The notes: generated from the letters alone by a model not told the origin. 64,000 nt of DNA from Bog-159 sp049511415 (GCA_049511415.1 JBEKYC010000004.1:114503-178502); one strand, 5' to 3'; counted from the first letter of the stretch, positions 1-9,825 are shown. Program-made: numbers and translations.

Positions 1-1
1 C

Positions 2-637
2 ACGCTGCATTTCCAACTGGGACCCGCGCAGGTCAAAGCCGCGCTGGCGCAATGCATGAAGCCTTTGGGCATCGGCCGCCGCGCTAGCGATCGCGCCGCG
101 GATGCCGCCTACGCGGTCCAGCGCGAGTTCCAGAATCGCCTTCTGGAATTAGGGCGCCGCGCTTTGCAGGTGCTGGAACAGAGCGGCGAACCGGGCCTGG
201 TGCTGGCCGGCCGCGGCTACAACATTTACGACCGCGGCATTAACTGCGATATTCCGCGCAAACTGCGGCACCGTTACGGCGCCAACGTGATTCCGCTCGA
301 CTTCCTGGTCACCGGCCGCGAGCCGATGACCGGCCTGCACGACAACATGTATTGGGCCTCGGGGCGCAAGATCCTGCAGGCCGCGCACATGGCTGCCTCG
401 CGCGCCAGCCTGCACGTCATCTACCTGACGAACTTCAAGTGCGGGCCCGATTCCTATATCAAGCACTTTGCGCGCGAGGCGGCGGGTGCGCCGCTGCTGG
501 TGCTGCAATTCGACGGGCACGGCAACGATGCCGGATACATGACACGCTGCGAAGCTTATCTCGACAGCAAGGGAATTTTGCGATGCTACAAACCAGCCCC
601 GCCCCAGCCCAAAGTGCTGACCGCCGTGGTCCACTAG
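2..637 (+). CDS. 2-hydroxyacyl-CoA dehydratase activase-related protein, C-terminal part
   Basis: The frame is open from base 2, so the start lies upstream of the window and only about 211 C-terminal residues are visible. The segment LAGRGYNIYDRGINCDIPRK, then NFKCGPDSYIKHF and FDGHGNDAGYMTRCEAYLDS, resembles the part of large activase proteins (COG3580/COG1924 type, DUF2229-containing) that follows the BadF/BcrA ATPase domains. Family members activate or partner [4Fe-4S] 2-hydroxyacyl-CoA dehydratases; the Cys in NFKCG could be a cluster ligand. The stop lies 55 nt inside the next gene, which encodes the matching C-terminal module, so the two products probably act together. The substrate is unknown. 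The ATPase domain is not visible here, so the assignment rests on the C-terminal motifs and on the neighbour. Confidence 0.7.
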   Translation, partial: TLHFQLGPAQVKAALAQCMKPLGIGRRASDRAADAAYAVQREFQNRLLELGRRALQVLEQSGEPGLVLAGRGYNIYDRGINCDIPRKLRHRYGANVIPLDFLVTGREPMTGLHDNMYWASGRKILQAAHMAASRASLHVIYLTNFKCGPDSYIKHFAREAAGAPLLVLQFDGHGNDAGYMTRCEAYLDSKGILRCYKPAPPQPKVLTAVVH

Positions 638-1902
638 CCGGCAAGAAGATCCACATTCCGCCGATGGCGTACGGCAGTGCACAAGCCTTCGCTGCCGCTT
701 TCCGCGCCGTGGGCCTCGACGCGGAACCCACGCCGCCGTCCGACAACCGCACGCGCGAACTCGGCGCCCGCTACACTTCCGGGGACGAATGCTATCCGGC
801 CAAGGTCACGGTGGGCGACTTCATGAAAGTGATCGAAGGAGGGCCGGCCGGACCCGGCGCCGATCCGAAGCGCACGGTTTTCTTCATGCCCACCGCGCAA
901 GGCCCCTGCCGCTTCGGACAATATTCGTCATACCTGCGCCACGTGCTGGATGCGAATGGCTTCCGCGATGCCGAGGTGCTCGCGCCTTCCAGCAATAATG
1001 CTTACGGCGGCCTGGGTGATGCGGCTGCACCGTTCCTGCGCACCGGATGGCGCGCCCTGCTGGCGGCCGACATCCTGCAAAAGCTGCTGTTGCAATACCG
1101 CCCGCACGAATTGGAAGCCGGACTCGCCGAGCGCGTGTACCAAGGGTCGCTCGATGATGTCTGCCGGACCATCGAATCCACGCCCGTAAAGCCGGCCGTG
1201 CAACTCTCCGCGTTGCGCGATGCGCTGCTACGCGGCCGCGAGCGCTTCCGCGCCATCCCGGGGCGCCGCGATCGCGGCACTCCGCTCATCGGAATCGTAG
1301 GCGAGATTTTCTGCCGTCTGAATACGTTCTCGAACGAAGATCTGGTGCGCCGCCTGGAAGAATATCGGGCCGAAGCCTGGCTGTCCGACATCGTCGAATG
1401 GATCTGGTATACCGATTCCGAGCACTTCCGCAAGCTCGAACTGAATCATCGGCTATGGACCAGCGAAGCGCTGGGCGCCTGGCTGCGGCACCGCGTGAAG
1501 AAGCGCGACGAGCACGCCCTGCTGCAGCCATTCCACGACGATTTCATCGGCTATGAAGAGCCGGACGTCTACGAGATCCTGGAGTGCGCGCGCCCCTATC
1601 TGCCGCGCGAGGGCGCTTTCGGCGAGATGGTGCTGAACGTAGGCAAGGTGGTATATCTGGCGCGCAAAGGGGCGGATGGCATCATCGACATCAGCCCATT
1701 CACGTGCATGAACGGCATCGTCTGCGAGGCCATCTATCCGCGCCTCAGCCGGGACTTGGGCGGCATTCCCATCCGCAACTTTTATTTCGACGGTAGCCAA
1801 TCCGACTTGGACCGGGACTTAGGCGTGTATCTGGAACTGGCCCGCGGCTATCAAAAGCGCAAGCAGTGGCAGCGCACCTGGCCGAAGTGGCCGGCGGGGT
1901 AG
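583..1902 (+). CDS. Activase-associated protein (COG3581-like, DUF2229-related)
   Basis: A 439-residue cytosolic protein. The frame is open further upstream, but the ATG at 583 has AAGGGA 8 nt before it and gives a natural N terminus, so I chose it. Motifs: YTSGDECYPAKVTVGDF, FFMPTAQGPCRFGQYSSYL, LAPSSNNAYGG and a late FTCMNGIVCEAIYPRL. The Cys residues in ECYP, GPCRFG and CMNGIVC are suitable Fe-S ligands. This is the module that in many anaerobe-type proteins is fused behind the BcrA/BadF-like activase; here it is a separate gene whose frame overlaps the upstream one by 55 nt, suggesting translational coupling. The role is inferred to be electron activation of a dehydratase-like enzyme. No dehydratase gene is in view. 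Its stop codon directly abuts the stop of the convergent permease gene. Confidence 0.7.
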   Translation: MLQTSPAPAQSADRRGPLAGKKIHIPPMAYGSAQAFAAAFRAVGLDAEPTPPSDNRTRELGARYTSGDECYPAKVTVGDFMKVIEGGPAGPGADPKRTVFFMPTAQGPCRFGQYSSYLRHVLDANGFRDAEVLAPSSNNAYGGLGDAAAPFLRTGWRALLAADILQKLLLQYRPHELEAGLAERVYQGSLDDVCRTIESTPVKPAVQLSALRDALLRGRERFRAIPGRRDRGTPLIGIVGEIFCRLNTFSNEDLVRRLEEYRAEAWLSDIVEWIWYTDSEHFRKLELNHRLWTSEALGAWLRHRVKKRDEHALLQPFHDDFIGYEEPDVYEILECARPYLPREGAFGEMVLNVGKVVYLARKGADGIIDISPFTCMNGIVCEAIYPRLSRDLGGIPIRNFYFDGSQSDLDRDLGVYLELARGYQKRKQWQRTWPKWPAG

Positions 1903-4539
1903 CTACTCTTCCCTCAACATGGCCGCCGGATCGATGCGCACCGCGCGGATCACCGCCGGTACCGCGGCCAGCAGCGCGGCCGTCAGTATCGTCAGCGCGG
2001 GTAACGTGATGGCGCTCACGTCGCCGGGCTTCACACCATAAAGCAGCGTCTCGATGTAGCTCGCGGCCGTTGTGCCCAGGGCGATTCCTGCCAGCGCTCC
2101 GATCAGCACCATCGCAAAAGCCTCCGCCGTCACGCGCCGCGCGACGTCGCCGGCTTGCGCGCCGATGGCAATGCGTATGCCGATTTCGCGGCGGCGCTCG
2201 ACCACCGAATAATCCAGCACGCCATACAGCCCGATGGCCGCCAGCAGCAGCGCCACCACCGCGAAGAACACGGCCAGCATCGCCAAGAGCCGTTCACGCA
2301 CCGTCTGCGAGCGGTTAATCTCAGCCTGCGTCTGAATGCTATTCACCCGGAATTGCGGCCAGGCGCGCGGCACTTCCCGGCGCAACAACGGCGCCAGCGC
2401 CAGCGGATTCGGCCGCGATGTGCGCACCAGGAAGGTGGAGTGGCTGGTAGCTTCAACCGCCGGGTCAAACCACATCGGAATATACGCCGTGGGCATGAGC
2501 GGCTCGCGCATGGTCTGATAGCGCGCGTTGGGAACCAGCCCCACGACCAGGAAACGGCCGCCGCCGCGCACCTTCTCAAACGTCTTGCCCACCGGGTTCT
2601 CGCCGTGAAAGTACTGTTTGGCGAAGGCCTCGTTGACCACCGCCGCCCCGGGCCCCAGTTCGCCCGGACGCAGATCGCGTCCGTCGATCAAGGGGATATT
2701 CATGGTGTCGAGCCAGCCCGGCGAGACGCGTAGCGAGTAAGCGAAAACATTGCTCGCCGGCTGGCCATTGACAATCACAAAGCTGCCTTGCATCCTGCCG
2801 CTCAGCAGCGGCCAGGCCGCCATGGCCACGCGTTCGACGCCCGGCAGTTCGCGCAGATGCGCGGCCACCTGCTCCCAATTCCGCGGCGGCTGCGGCGGCA
2901 ATGCCGATGTGTCGACCGCCAGCAACCGATCCGCCGAAAATCCGGTCGGCTGGTTGGAAAGGTGCTGAAAAGTAACAGCGAACAGTCCGCTCAGGAACAG
3001 CACGGCGAAACAGAACGCCACTTGCACGGCGATCAGCACATGCATCAGCCGGCGGCGTGCATGCGGATCGTCGCCACCTTTCAGGGCGCTGGCTGGTTTG
3101 ACCGCCGAAGCACGCAAGGCCGGTGCCAACCCGGACAGAACCGTCACGCCGATGGCCAGCACCAGGGCGAAGCCCAGTACACGCCAGTCGGGCGGCAAAG
3201 CCAGGCGCGCCGGCTGATCCGGGGGATTGATCCGGTCCACCACGAACGGCGCCGCCCACGCAGCGAACAATGCGGCGGCGGGCACCGCCAGCAGAGCCAG
3301 CATGGCGCTCTCGGCGAGCACCAGTTGAATCAGCCGCCCGCGCCCCGCGCCGATCGAAACCCGCAGCGCCATTTCGCGCGCGCGCACGGCCGCCTGCGCG
3401 GTCAGCAGATTCGCGAGGTTGGCGCACGTGATCAGCAGGACTAAGGCGGCCAGCGCCGCCAGCACCGTCAAAGCACGCTCGAAATCCTTTCGCATCTGGG
3501 AGACGCCGCCAGCCGCGCGTTCCACCAGCACCCGTTGATGCAGGAAGTTGTCGAGCTTGGCTTTTGGCCATCCGGTGAAGCCCTTGGCCCGCTCCTCCTG
3601 TACCACCTGAAAGACAGGCTGCAAACGGTCGCGAAGAGATTTGGCCGTTGTTCCGGGATTGAGAGCCACGAACGTCCGGATCCAGGCCCAATCGTCCTCG
3701 GTCACTCCTGCGTTCATCATGGCCGGAATGAAGATGTCCGTCATCGTCCCCGGCTCGGTACCGGTGAACGGGCGCGGCGCCACGCCGATGATCTGATAAA
3801 TTCGCGTTCCGGAATGAAAGGTCCGGCCGAGCACTTTCGGATCCCGGCCGAAACGGCGCGTCCAGTAATCGTAGGAAAGCACGGCGTAGGGGTGCTTGCC
3901 CGGCGTATCGTCGTCGGTTCCGTCGAACAGTCGACCCAGAGCTGGCCGCAGCTTGAACGTTGGAAACATCCAGCCCGAGACATACTGGCGATAGGCTGTC
4001 TCCATTTCCTGATCGGAGGCGAAGGTGAGATCGATCCGCTCCACCCAGGAGGCTGCCATCAACTCGGCTTGGCCGCGCGCCGCTCTGCGCAGGCTTTCGA
4101 ATAGCGGATATTCGCAGCTTTCCGTGACCCGGAAATGGCCCATGGGGTCGAGCCCTTGAATGGCGAATACATACAAACGATCGGCGTTGGCGACGGGCAA
4201 AGGCCGCAGAAGCAGCGCGTCGATGAGCCGGAAGGCGGTGGCGCAGGTCCCCATGGCGAGGGCCAGGGAGAGGATGGCCGCGGCGGAGGCAATCTTCTTC
4301 TTTCGGATCTGACGCCAACCGAAGACGGCGTCGGCGCGCAGGGAATCGAGCCAGGGAAGCAGCCGGATGTCGCGGCTTTCTTCGCGCCGGCGTAGCGGAG
4401 AGCCGAACGCGCGGCGAGCCTCGACGGGATCGCGGCCCTCGGTTGCAGCCTCCGCCAGGTGCGCTGCCAGTTCTTCGTCAAGGTCGCGGCTTACGGCGCC
4501 GCCGCGGAATACGTTCGTAATGCGTGACCAGAATGACAT
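1903..4539 (-). CDS. ADOP-family permease (third of tandem trio)
   Basis: An 878-residue membrane protein of the acidobacterial duplicated orphan permease family (MacB_PCD and FtsX domains, each twice, no ATPase). Start: the ATG at 4539 gives the family N terminus MSFWSRITNVFRGG and has GGAG overlapping the upstream stop; an upstream in-frame ATG would run into the neighbour. Visible parts: cytosolic head with DEELAAHLAEAATEGRDPVE and ARRAFGSPLRRREESRD (about 20-57), TM1 (about 84-104), a periplasmic MacB-like domain, four central TM segments with the FtsX-type REMALRVSIGAGRGRLIQ stretch, a second periplasmic domain, and three C-terminal TM segments with RRREIGIRIAIGAQAGDVA. Seven nt separate it from the preceding permease, so all three are probably co-transcribed with padR. 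The family's substrate and energy source are unknown; export or mechanotransmission has been inferred from MacB. Confidence 0.9.
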   Translation of the reverse strand: MSFWSRITNVFRGGAVSRDLDEELAAHLAEAATEGRDPVEARRAFGSPLRRREESRDIRLLPWLDSLRADAVFGWRQIRKKKIASAAAILSLALAMGTCATAFRLIDALLLRPLPVANADRLYVFAIQGLDPMGHFRVTESCEYPLFESLRRAARGQAELMAASWVERIDLTFASDQEMETAYRQYVSGWMFPTFKLRPALGRLFDGTDDDTPGKHPYAVLSYDYWTRRFGRDPKVLGRTFHSGTRIYQIIGVAPRPFTGTEPGTMTDIFIPAMMNAGVTEDDWAWIRTFVALNPGTTAKSLRDRLQPVFQVVQEERAKGFTGWPKAKLDNFLHQRVLVERAAGGVSQMRKDFERALTVLAALAALVLLITCANLANLLTAQAAVRAREMALRVSIGAGRGRLIQLVLAESAMLALLAVPAAALFAAWAAPFVVDRINPPDQPARLALPPDWRVLGFALVLAIGVTVLSGLAPALRASAVKPASALKGGDDPHARRRLMHVLIAVQVAFCFAVLFLSGLFAVTFQHLSNQPTGFSADRLLAVDTSALPPQPPRNWEQVAAHLRELPGVERVAMAAWPLLSGRMQGSFVIVNGQPASNVFAYSLRVSPGWLDTMNIPLIDGRDLRPGELGPGAAVVNEAFAKQYFHGENPVGKTFEKVRGGGRFLVVGLVPNARYQTMREPLMPTAYIPMWFDPAVEATSHSTFLVRTSRPNPLALAPLLRREVPRAWPQFRVNSIQTQAEINRSQTVRERLLAMLAVFFAVVALLLAAIGLYGVLDYSVVERRREIGIRIAIGAQAGDVARRVTAEAFAMVLIGALAGIALGTTAASYIETLLYGVKPGDVSAITLPALTILTAALLAAVPAVIRAVRIDPAAMLREE

Positions 4540-4546
4540 CAGAATC

Positions 4547-7174
4547 CTACTCCGCCCGCAGTGTTTCCGCCGGATCGATGCGCACGGCACGCACTACCGC
4601 GGGCATGGCGGCCAGTAATGCGGCGCCTAAAATCACCAGCGACGGGAATGCCAGCACATCCCAATCGCCGGCCTGTACCTGATAAAACAATGACGCGATA
4701 TAGTGCGCCGACAACCGCCCGAGCGCGAAACCTCCGATCGCCCCCAGCAAGACCATCGAGATGACATCCCGCGCCACCAGGCCGGCGATGCTGCCGGCAC
4801 GCGCCCCGATCGCCATGCGAATGCCGATCTCGCGGCGGCGCAGTAGCACCGAGTAATCCATCACACCATACAGGCCGACGCCCGCAAGCAGCAAGGCCAT
4901 CACGGCGAAGAACATCGCCAGCGTAGCCAGCAGGCGCTCGCGAATGGTGAGCGCATCATTGATCTCCTGCTGAGTACGGATGTTGCTGACGCGGAATTCG
5001 GGCCGCGCGCGGGACACTTCCCGGCGCAGGATGGACGCCAACGCCATGGGGTTCGCGGTGGAGGTGCGCACCATAAAAGTTCCCCGGCGGGACGCATGGA
5101 AGGGGATGTAGGCGACGGGAGGGATTGGCTCGCGTATGCCCTGATAGCGGGCGTCACGAACCAGACCTACGATCCGGTGGGGAATGCGTCCGCCCTCGTC
5201 CAGGGTCTCATCGAAGGTTTGGCCGATGGGGTCCTCACCTTTGAAATACCGCCGCGCGAAAGTGTCGTTGATGATGGCCGCGCCATCATCGCGGCCGCCC
5301 GGTAGCAGGTCTCGGCCGGCGAGCAGCGGTATCTCCATCACGTTTAGCCAGCCGGGGGAGATGGGCAGGAAGTAGGTCAGGTCGTCGCTGGGAGGCCCGC
5401 CGTGAATGGAGACCGAGTTATTCTGTGCGTAGCCGCTGAGAAGCGGCCAACCGGCGAGGGCGACGGCTTCGACGCCCGGCACGGCGCGTAGATGATCGGC
5501 AACCTGCTCCCAGAACACGGTTGGCTGCGCGGCTTGAGACACGGTATCGAGCGTGAGCAAACGCTTGGCGGAGAAGCCGGTGGTTTGGTGGGAGAGCCGT
5601 TGAAAGGTGGTCACAAACAGGCCGGCGGCGAATAGCACCAGGAAGCAGAACGACACCTGCAAGGCAATCAATGCGTGCATCATCCGCCGGCGCGCGTGCG
5701 GATCGTCGCCGCCTCGCAGTACGCCCGCGGGCCTTACGGCCGAGGCGCGCAGGGCGGGTCCGGATCCGAACAACAGGCCCACGGCGAACGTCAGCAGAAG
5801 GCCGAATCCGAATACGCGCCAGTCGGCAGGCAGAAGCAGGCGCGCCGGGTCGTTGGCCGGATTGATCATGCGCACTACCAGGGGCGCACACCACCAGGCG
5901 AACATTGCGCCCAGCGCACCGGCCAGGCAGGCGAGCACAGTGCTCTCCACCAGGACCAATTGCACCAAGCGCCAGCGCCCGGCGCCGATCGAAACCCGCA
6001 GGGCCATTTCTCGCGCACGCGATGCGGCTTGCGCCGTCATCAGGTTGGCGACGTTGGCGCAGGCGATCAGCAGGACCAACGCCACCAGCATCGCCAGAGC
6101 TGCCAGGGGCTGCCGATTCGCGCTTTGCAGATCGGAGACGCCGCCCGGCGCGGGGACCAGTGCCACGCTCTGATGCAGATAGTTCTCGATGTTCTGTTGG
6201 GAAACGTTGGTGAAACCCCGGGCGCGCTCGCGCTCAAAGGCGATGGAGACCGCGTCGAGCCGCTGGCGAACCGCTTCGACCGCCACGCCCGGTTTCATCA
6301 CGGCCAACGTGCGATGCCAGGTGGAATCGGAGCGGCCGGCAGCGGGATGCATCATGGCCAGCAGGAAAATATCGATTACGGTTCCGGGCTCGGTGCCAAC
6401 GAAAGGATCGCGGGCCACGCCGATGATCTGGTAAAGGCGGTCGCCCATGCGGAGAGTTCGCCCGACGATGTGGGGATCCCGCGCAAAGCGCCGCGTCCAG
6501 TAATCGTGAGAGAGCACGGCGTAGGGATGGGCGCCAGGCTCCAGATCGTCGGCTTCGGTGAAGAGGCGTCCCACCGCCGGTTGCAGCCCGAAGGCGCGAA
6601 ACATCCAGCCGGAGACATATTGGACGTGCGCACGCTCGATTTCCTGCTCGGAACGGTATGTCAGGTCCACGCGCTCGGCATAGGAGATGGCGATCAATTC
6701 GGCTTGATCTTGGACGGCGGCACGCATCCGTTGAAAGGCCGGGTAGGCCCAGCCATCGAAGGTGCCCGGTTTTCCGTCCCAGCCGATTTCGTGACGAAAG
6801 ACGTCATAGATACGGTCCGGCGCAGCCACGGGGAGTGGCCGCAACAGCAAGGCGTCGATCAGGCGGAAGGCCCCGGTGCACGCTCCGACGCCAAGTGCCA
6901 GCGAGAGGATGGCGGCGGCCGAGGTCACCTTGTGTTTTAGTAACTGGCGCCAGCCGAAGACGGCGTCGGCGCGCAGGGAATCGAGCCACGGGATCAGGCG
7001 TAGGTCGCGGCTTTCTTCGCGGTATCGCAGGGGCGAGCCAAACGCGCGCCGGGCTTCGGCGGGATCGCGGCTTTCGGCGGCCGCTTCGGCGAAGTGTGAT
7101 TCGAATTCCTCGTCGATGTCGCGGCCCATGCCCGCGCCACGAAAGATGTTTGTGAGGCGTGACCAGAGTGACAT
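4547..7174 (-). CDS. ADOP-family permease (second of tandem trio)
   Basis: An 875-residue paralogue of its neighbours with the same order of domains: head MSLWSRLTNIFRG and FGSPLRYREESRD, TM1 near residues 80-105, MacB-like periplasmic domain with VQYVSGWMFRAFGLQPAVGR and AVLSHDYWTRRFARD, central FtsX TM bundle with REMALRVSIGAGRWRLVQ, second periplasmic domain, and C-terminal FtsX bundle with RRREIGIRMAIGARAGSIA. Seven nt follow the stop of the first permease, and seven nt precede the start of the third. No ATP-binding subunit is encoded nearby, as is usual for this family. The repeated gene order suggests tandem duplication with later divergence, mostly in the periplasmic domains. The transported or sensed ligand cannot be told from sequence. 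Confidence 0.9.
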   Translation of the reverse strand: MSLWSRLTNIFRGAGMGRDIDEEFESHFAEAAAESRDPAEARRAFGSPLRYREESRDLRLIPWLDSLRADAVFGWRQLLKHKVTSAAAILSLALGVGACTGAFRLIDALLLRPLPVAAPDRIYDVFRHEIGWDGKPGTFDGWAYPAFQRMRAAVQDQAELIAISYAERVDLTYRSEQEIERAHVQYVSGWMFRAFGLQPAVGRLFTEADDLEPGAHPYAVLSHDYWTRRFARDPHIVGRTLRMGDRLYQIIGVARDPFVGTEPGTVIDIFLLAMMHPAAGRSDSTWHRTLAVMKPGVAVEAVRQRLDAVSIAFERERARGFTNVSQQNIENYLHQSVALVPAPGGVSDLQSANRQPLAALAMLVALVLLIACANVANLMTAQAASRAREMALRVSIGAGRWRLVQLVLVESTVLACLAGALGAMFAWWCAPLVVRMINPANDPARLLLPADWRVFGFGLLLTFAVGLLFGSGPALRASAVRPAGVLRGGDDPHARRRMMHALIALQVSFCFLVLFAAGLFVTTFQRLSHQTTGFSAKRLLTLDTVSQAAQPTVFWEQVADHLRAVPGVEAVALAGWPLLSGYAQNNSVSIHGGPPSDDLTYFLPISPGWLNVMEIPLLAGRDLLPGGRDDGAAIINDTFARRYFKGEDPIGQTFDETLDEGGRIPHRIVGLVRDARYQGIREPIPPVAYIPFHASRRGTFMVRTSTANPMALASILRREVSRARPEFRVSNIRTQQEINDALTIRERLLATLAMFFAVMALLLAGVGLYGVMDYSVLLRRREIGIRMAIGARAGSIAGLVARDVISMVLLGAIGGFALGRLSAHYIASLFYQVQAGDWDVLAFPSLVILGAALLAAMPAVVRAVRIDPAETLRAE

Positions 7175-7181
7175 AGCCGTT

Positions 7182-9824
7182 TTACTCCGCGCGCAGCGTA
7201 GCCGCCGGATCCACGCGCACGGCCCGCAGCACCGCCGGCACAGCCGCCAGCAGGGCCGCCATCGCGATGGTTAACAATGGCAGCCCAAGTATCCCAGGTT
7301 CCGTGGGCTTAACCTGATAGAGCAGCGTATGGATGTATCGCACCAATGCCGTGCCCGCCGCCAGCCCCAGCGACGCCCCCAGCAGCACCATGCCAAGCAT
7401 TTGTGCCGTCACCAGCCGCGCGATACCGGCGGGTTGCGCGCCGATGGCCATGCGGATGCCGATCTCTCGCCGCCGCTGCAGCACCGAGTAGTCCAGCACG
7501 CCATACAGCCCGATGCCGGCAAGCAGCAGAGCTACTGCCGCGAAGAACAGCGCCAGCATAGCCAGCAGCCGCTCTCGCACCGTATGGGAATCGTCGATTT
7601 CCTGCTGGGTGCGGATGTTGCCGACCCGGAATTCCGGCCGCGCGCGCGGCACCTCGCGCCTTAGAATCGACGCGAGCGCCATGGGGTTCGCGCCCGAAGT
7701 GCGCACGATGAATGTTGCGAACTGGACCGATCGTGCGGCGCCCTTCTCATCGACCGAGTGAAAGGGAACGAAGGCTACCGGCAAGGTGGCCTCGCGAACC
7801 TCGCGATAGGGCGCATCGCGGACTACACCGACCACCACGTAAGAGCGGCTATCGCCTCCCCCGATCGTGACTCCCAACGGGTGCAAGCCGCTGAGGAACT
7901 GTTTCACAAAGGTCTCGTTGACCATGACCACACCCGGATAGGTATCGTCCGGGCGGAAATCGCGGCCTTCCAGCAGCGGCATTTTCATGGTGTCCAGCCA
8001 TCCCGGCGAAACACTTAATAAGTAGGCCAAAACCGGACCCGGCGGCGCGTCATTCACCGATATGAAGCGGTTCCACGCCTGGCCTGACAGCAACGGCCAC
8101 CCGGCGATTGCCACTTTCTCGACGCCCGGCACGGTGCGCAGTTGATCGGCGACTTGATCCCAAAACACTGCCGGCTGCTCGTGCTCGGCCTCGGTTTCAA
8201 TGTTCAGAAGCCTCGCCGGGGAGAAACCCAGTGGCCGGTTGGAGAGCCGGTCGAAGGTGGCGGCGAACAGGCCGCCGAAAAACACCACCACGAAGCAGAA
8301 AGCGGCCTGCAGGGCGATCAGCCCATACATGGAGCGCCGACGGGCATGCGGATGGTCGCCACCTTTGATGGCGTTGGCCGGGTTCATTGAAGATGCACGC
8401 AGCGCCGGCGCCAGACCGAATAGTAACGTTACGATCAGCGTGAGGCCGAGTCCGAAACCCACCACGCGCCAGTCGGCCGCAAGCATCAGGCGAACCGGAT
8501 TGTCCGGCGGATTGATGCGGCTGACTACGAACGGCGCGGACCACCCGGCGAATAGAGCGCCCAGGGCGGCGGCCAAAAATCCGATCATGGCGCTCTCCAC
8601 GAGAACTAATTGCGCCAGCCGGCCGCGTCCGGCGCCGATCGAGACACGCAGCGCGATCTCCCGCGCCCGCGCCGCCGCTTGCGCGGCAAACAGGTTCGCC
8701 ACGTTGGCGCAAGCGATCAGTAGCACCAGCCCGACCAATACCGCCAGGGCCAGAAGTGCCGGGCGGTAGTCCTGTTGCAGGCCGGAAGCCCCAGCGGCCG
8801 CGGGCAGCAGCACCACCTTCTGGGCGAGAAACTTTTCGATGGTTTCCTGGCTCATCCCCTTGAAGCCCCTGGCCCGCTGCTCCTCGAAGGCGTGCGAGGT
8901 CGCGTCCAGAATGGCGCGCACCGGCTCGACCGAGATGCCCGGCTTAAGCTGTGCGAATGTGGCATGCCAAGTCCAGTCGTCATGCACGGCGCCGGGATAC
9001 ATCATGGTGGGGATGAAGATATCCGTGATCGTTCCAGGCTGGGTGCCGGTAAAAGGCGCGCTCGTGACGCCCACAATTTGATACAGACCGCCGTCCAGCC
9101 GGAAGGTCCGCCCGACGATTTTGGAGTCGCGGGCGAAGCGGCGATTCCAATAATCGTACGAGAGGACGGCATAGGGATGCGCGCCCGGTGTCTGGTCGTC
9201 GTTGGGGGTGAGCAGCCGGCCGATCGCGGGTTGCAGGCCGAATACGCCGAACATCGACCCGGAGACGTACTGCACATAGGCTTTCTCCATCTCGCGACCC
9301 GATCGATAGGTCAAATCGGTGCGCTGCGTATAGGAGACCGCGATCAGTTCGGCGCGATCCTTCACCGCTGCGCGCATGCGCTGGAACGATGGATAGGCCC
9401 AACTATCGCCCGTGCGGATCTCGCCGTCAAAATCGACTCCCTGGCGAGCGACGTCGTACAACCGCTCGGGGTGGGCGACCGGTAGCGGCCGCAGCAGCAG
9501 AGCGTCAATCAAGCGGAATGCCGCCACGCAGGATCCGATCCCAAGACCCAGAGACAGGATGGCGGCAACGGAAGTCACTTTGCGCTTCTTCAATTGCCGC
9601 CAGCCGAAGACCGTGTCGGCCCGCAGAGAATCGAGCCACGGAATCAGGCGCAGGTCGCGGCTTTCCTCGCGGCGGCGGAGCGGGGAGCCAAACGCGCGCC
9701 TGGCTTCGGCGGGATCGCGGCCCTCGGCCAGGGCTTCGGCGATGTGCGATTCCAGTTCTTCGTCAATGTCGCGGCTGACAGCGCCGCTGCGAAATACGTA
9801 GGCAATGCGAGACCAGAGCGCCAT
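7182..9824 (-). CDS. ADOP-family permease (first of tandem trio, behind padR)
   Basis: An 880-residue member of the trio. The ATG at 9824 gives the family start MALWSRIAYVFRSGAVSRD and lies one nt after the padR stop (TGATATG); a longer frame reaches into padR and was rejected. Domains in order: cytosolic head (FGSPLRRREESRD), TM1, MacB_PCD-like periplasmic domain (YVSGSMFGVFGLQPAIGR), four-TM FtsX module (REIALRVSIGAGRGRLAQ), second periplasmic domain, and three-TM FtsX module (RRREIGIRMAIGAQPAGIA). Tight coupling to padR implies PadR-controlled expression of all three permeases. Compared with the other two it has slightly longer periplasmic inserts (for example VDEKGAARSVQFATF). The function is unknown beyond MacB/FtsX-like membrane architecture. 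Confidence 0.9.
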   Translation of the reverse strand: MALWSRIAYVFRSGAVSRDIDEELESHIAEALAEGRDPAEARRAFGSPLRRREESRDLRLIPWLDSLRADTVFGWRQLKKRKVTSVAAILSLGLGIGSCVAAFRLIDALLLRPLPVAHPERLYDVARQGVDFDGEIRTGDSWAYPSFQRMRAAVKDRAELIAVSYTQRTDLTYRSGREMEKAYVQYVSGSMFGVFGLQPAIGRLLTPNDDQTPGAHPYAVLSYDYWNRRFARDSKIVGRTFRLDGGLYQIVGVTSAPFTGTQPGTITDIFIPTMMYPGAVHDDWTWHATFAQLKPGISVEPVRAILDATSHAFEEQRARGFKGMSQETIEKFLAQKVVLLPAAAGASGLQQDYRPALLALAVLVGLVLLIACANVANLFAAQAAARAREIALRVSIGAGRGRLAQLVLVESAMIGFLAAALGALFAGWSAPFVVSRINPPDNPVRLMLAADWRVVGFGLGLTLIVTLLFGLAPALRASSMNPANAIKGGDHPHARRRSMYGLIALQAAFCFVVVFFGGLFAATFDRLSNRPLGFSPARLLNIETEAEHEQPAVFWDQVADQLRTVPGVEKVAIAGWPLLSGQAWNRFISVNDAPPGPVLAYLLSVSPGWLDTMKMPLLEGRDFRPDDTYPGVVMVNETFVKQFLSGLHPLGVTIGGGDSRSYVVVGVVRDAPYREVREATLPVAFVPFHSVDEKGAARSVQFATFIVRTSGANPMALASILRREVPRARPEFRVGNIRTQQEIDDSHTVRERLLAMLALFFAAVALLLAGIGLYGVLDYSVLQRRREIGIRMAIGAQPAGIARLVTAQMLGMVLLGASLGLAAGTALVRYIHTLLYQVKPTEPGILGLPLLTIAMAALLAAVPAVLRAVRVDPAATLRAE

Positions 9825-9825
9825 A

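Noticed and set aside
2576..4318. A 580-codon frame on the same strand as the third permease but shifted
   Set aside because: It overlaps the permease throughout, and its translation is Arg/Ser/Gly-rich without any domain. It is a frame shadow.
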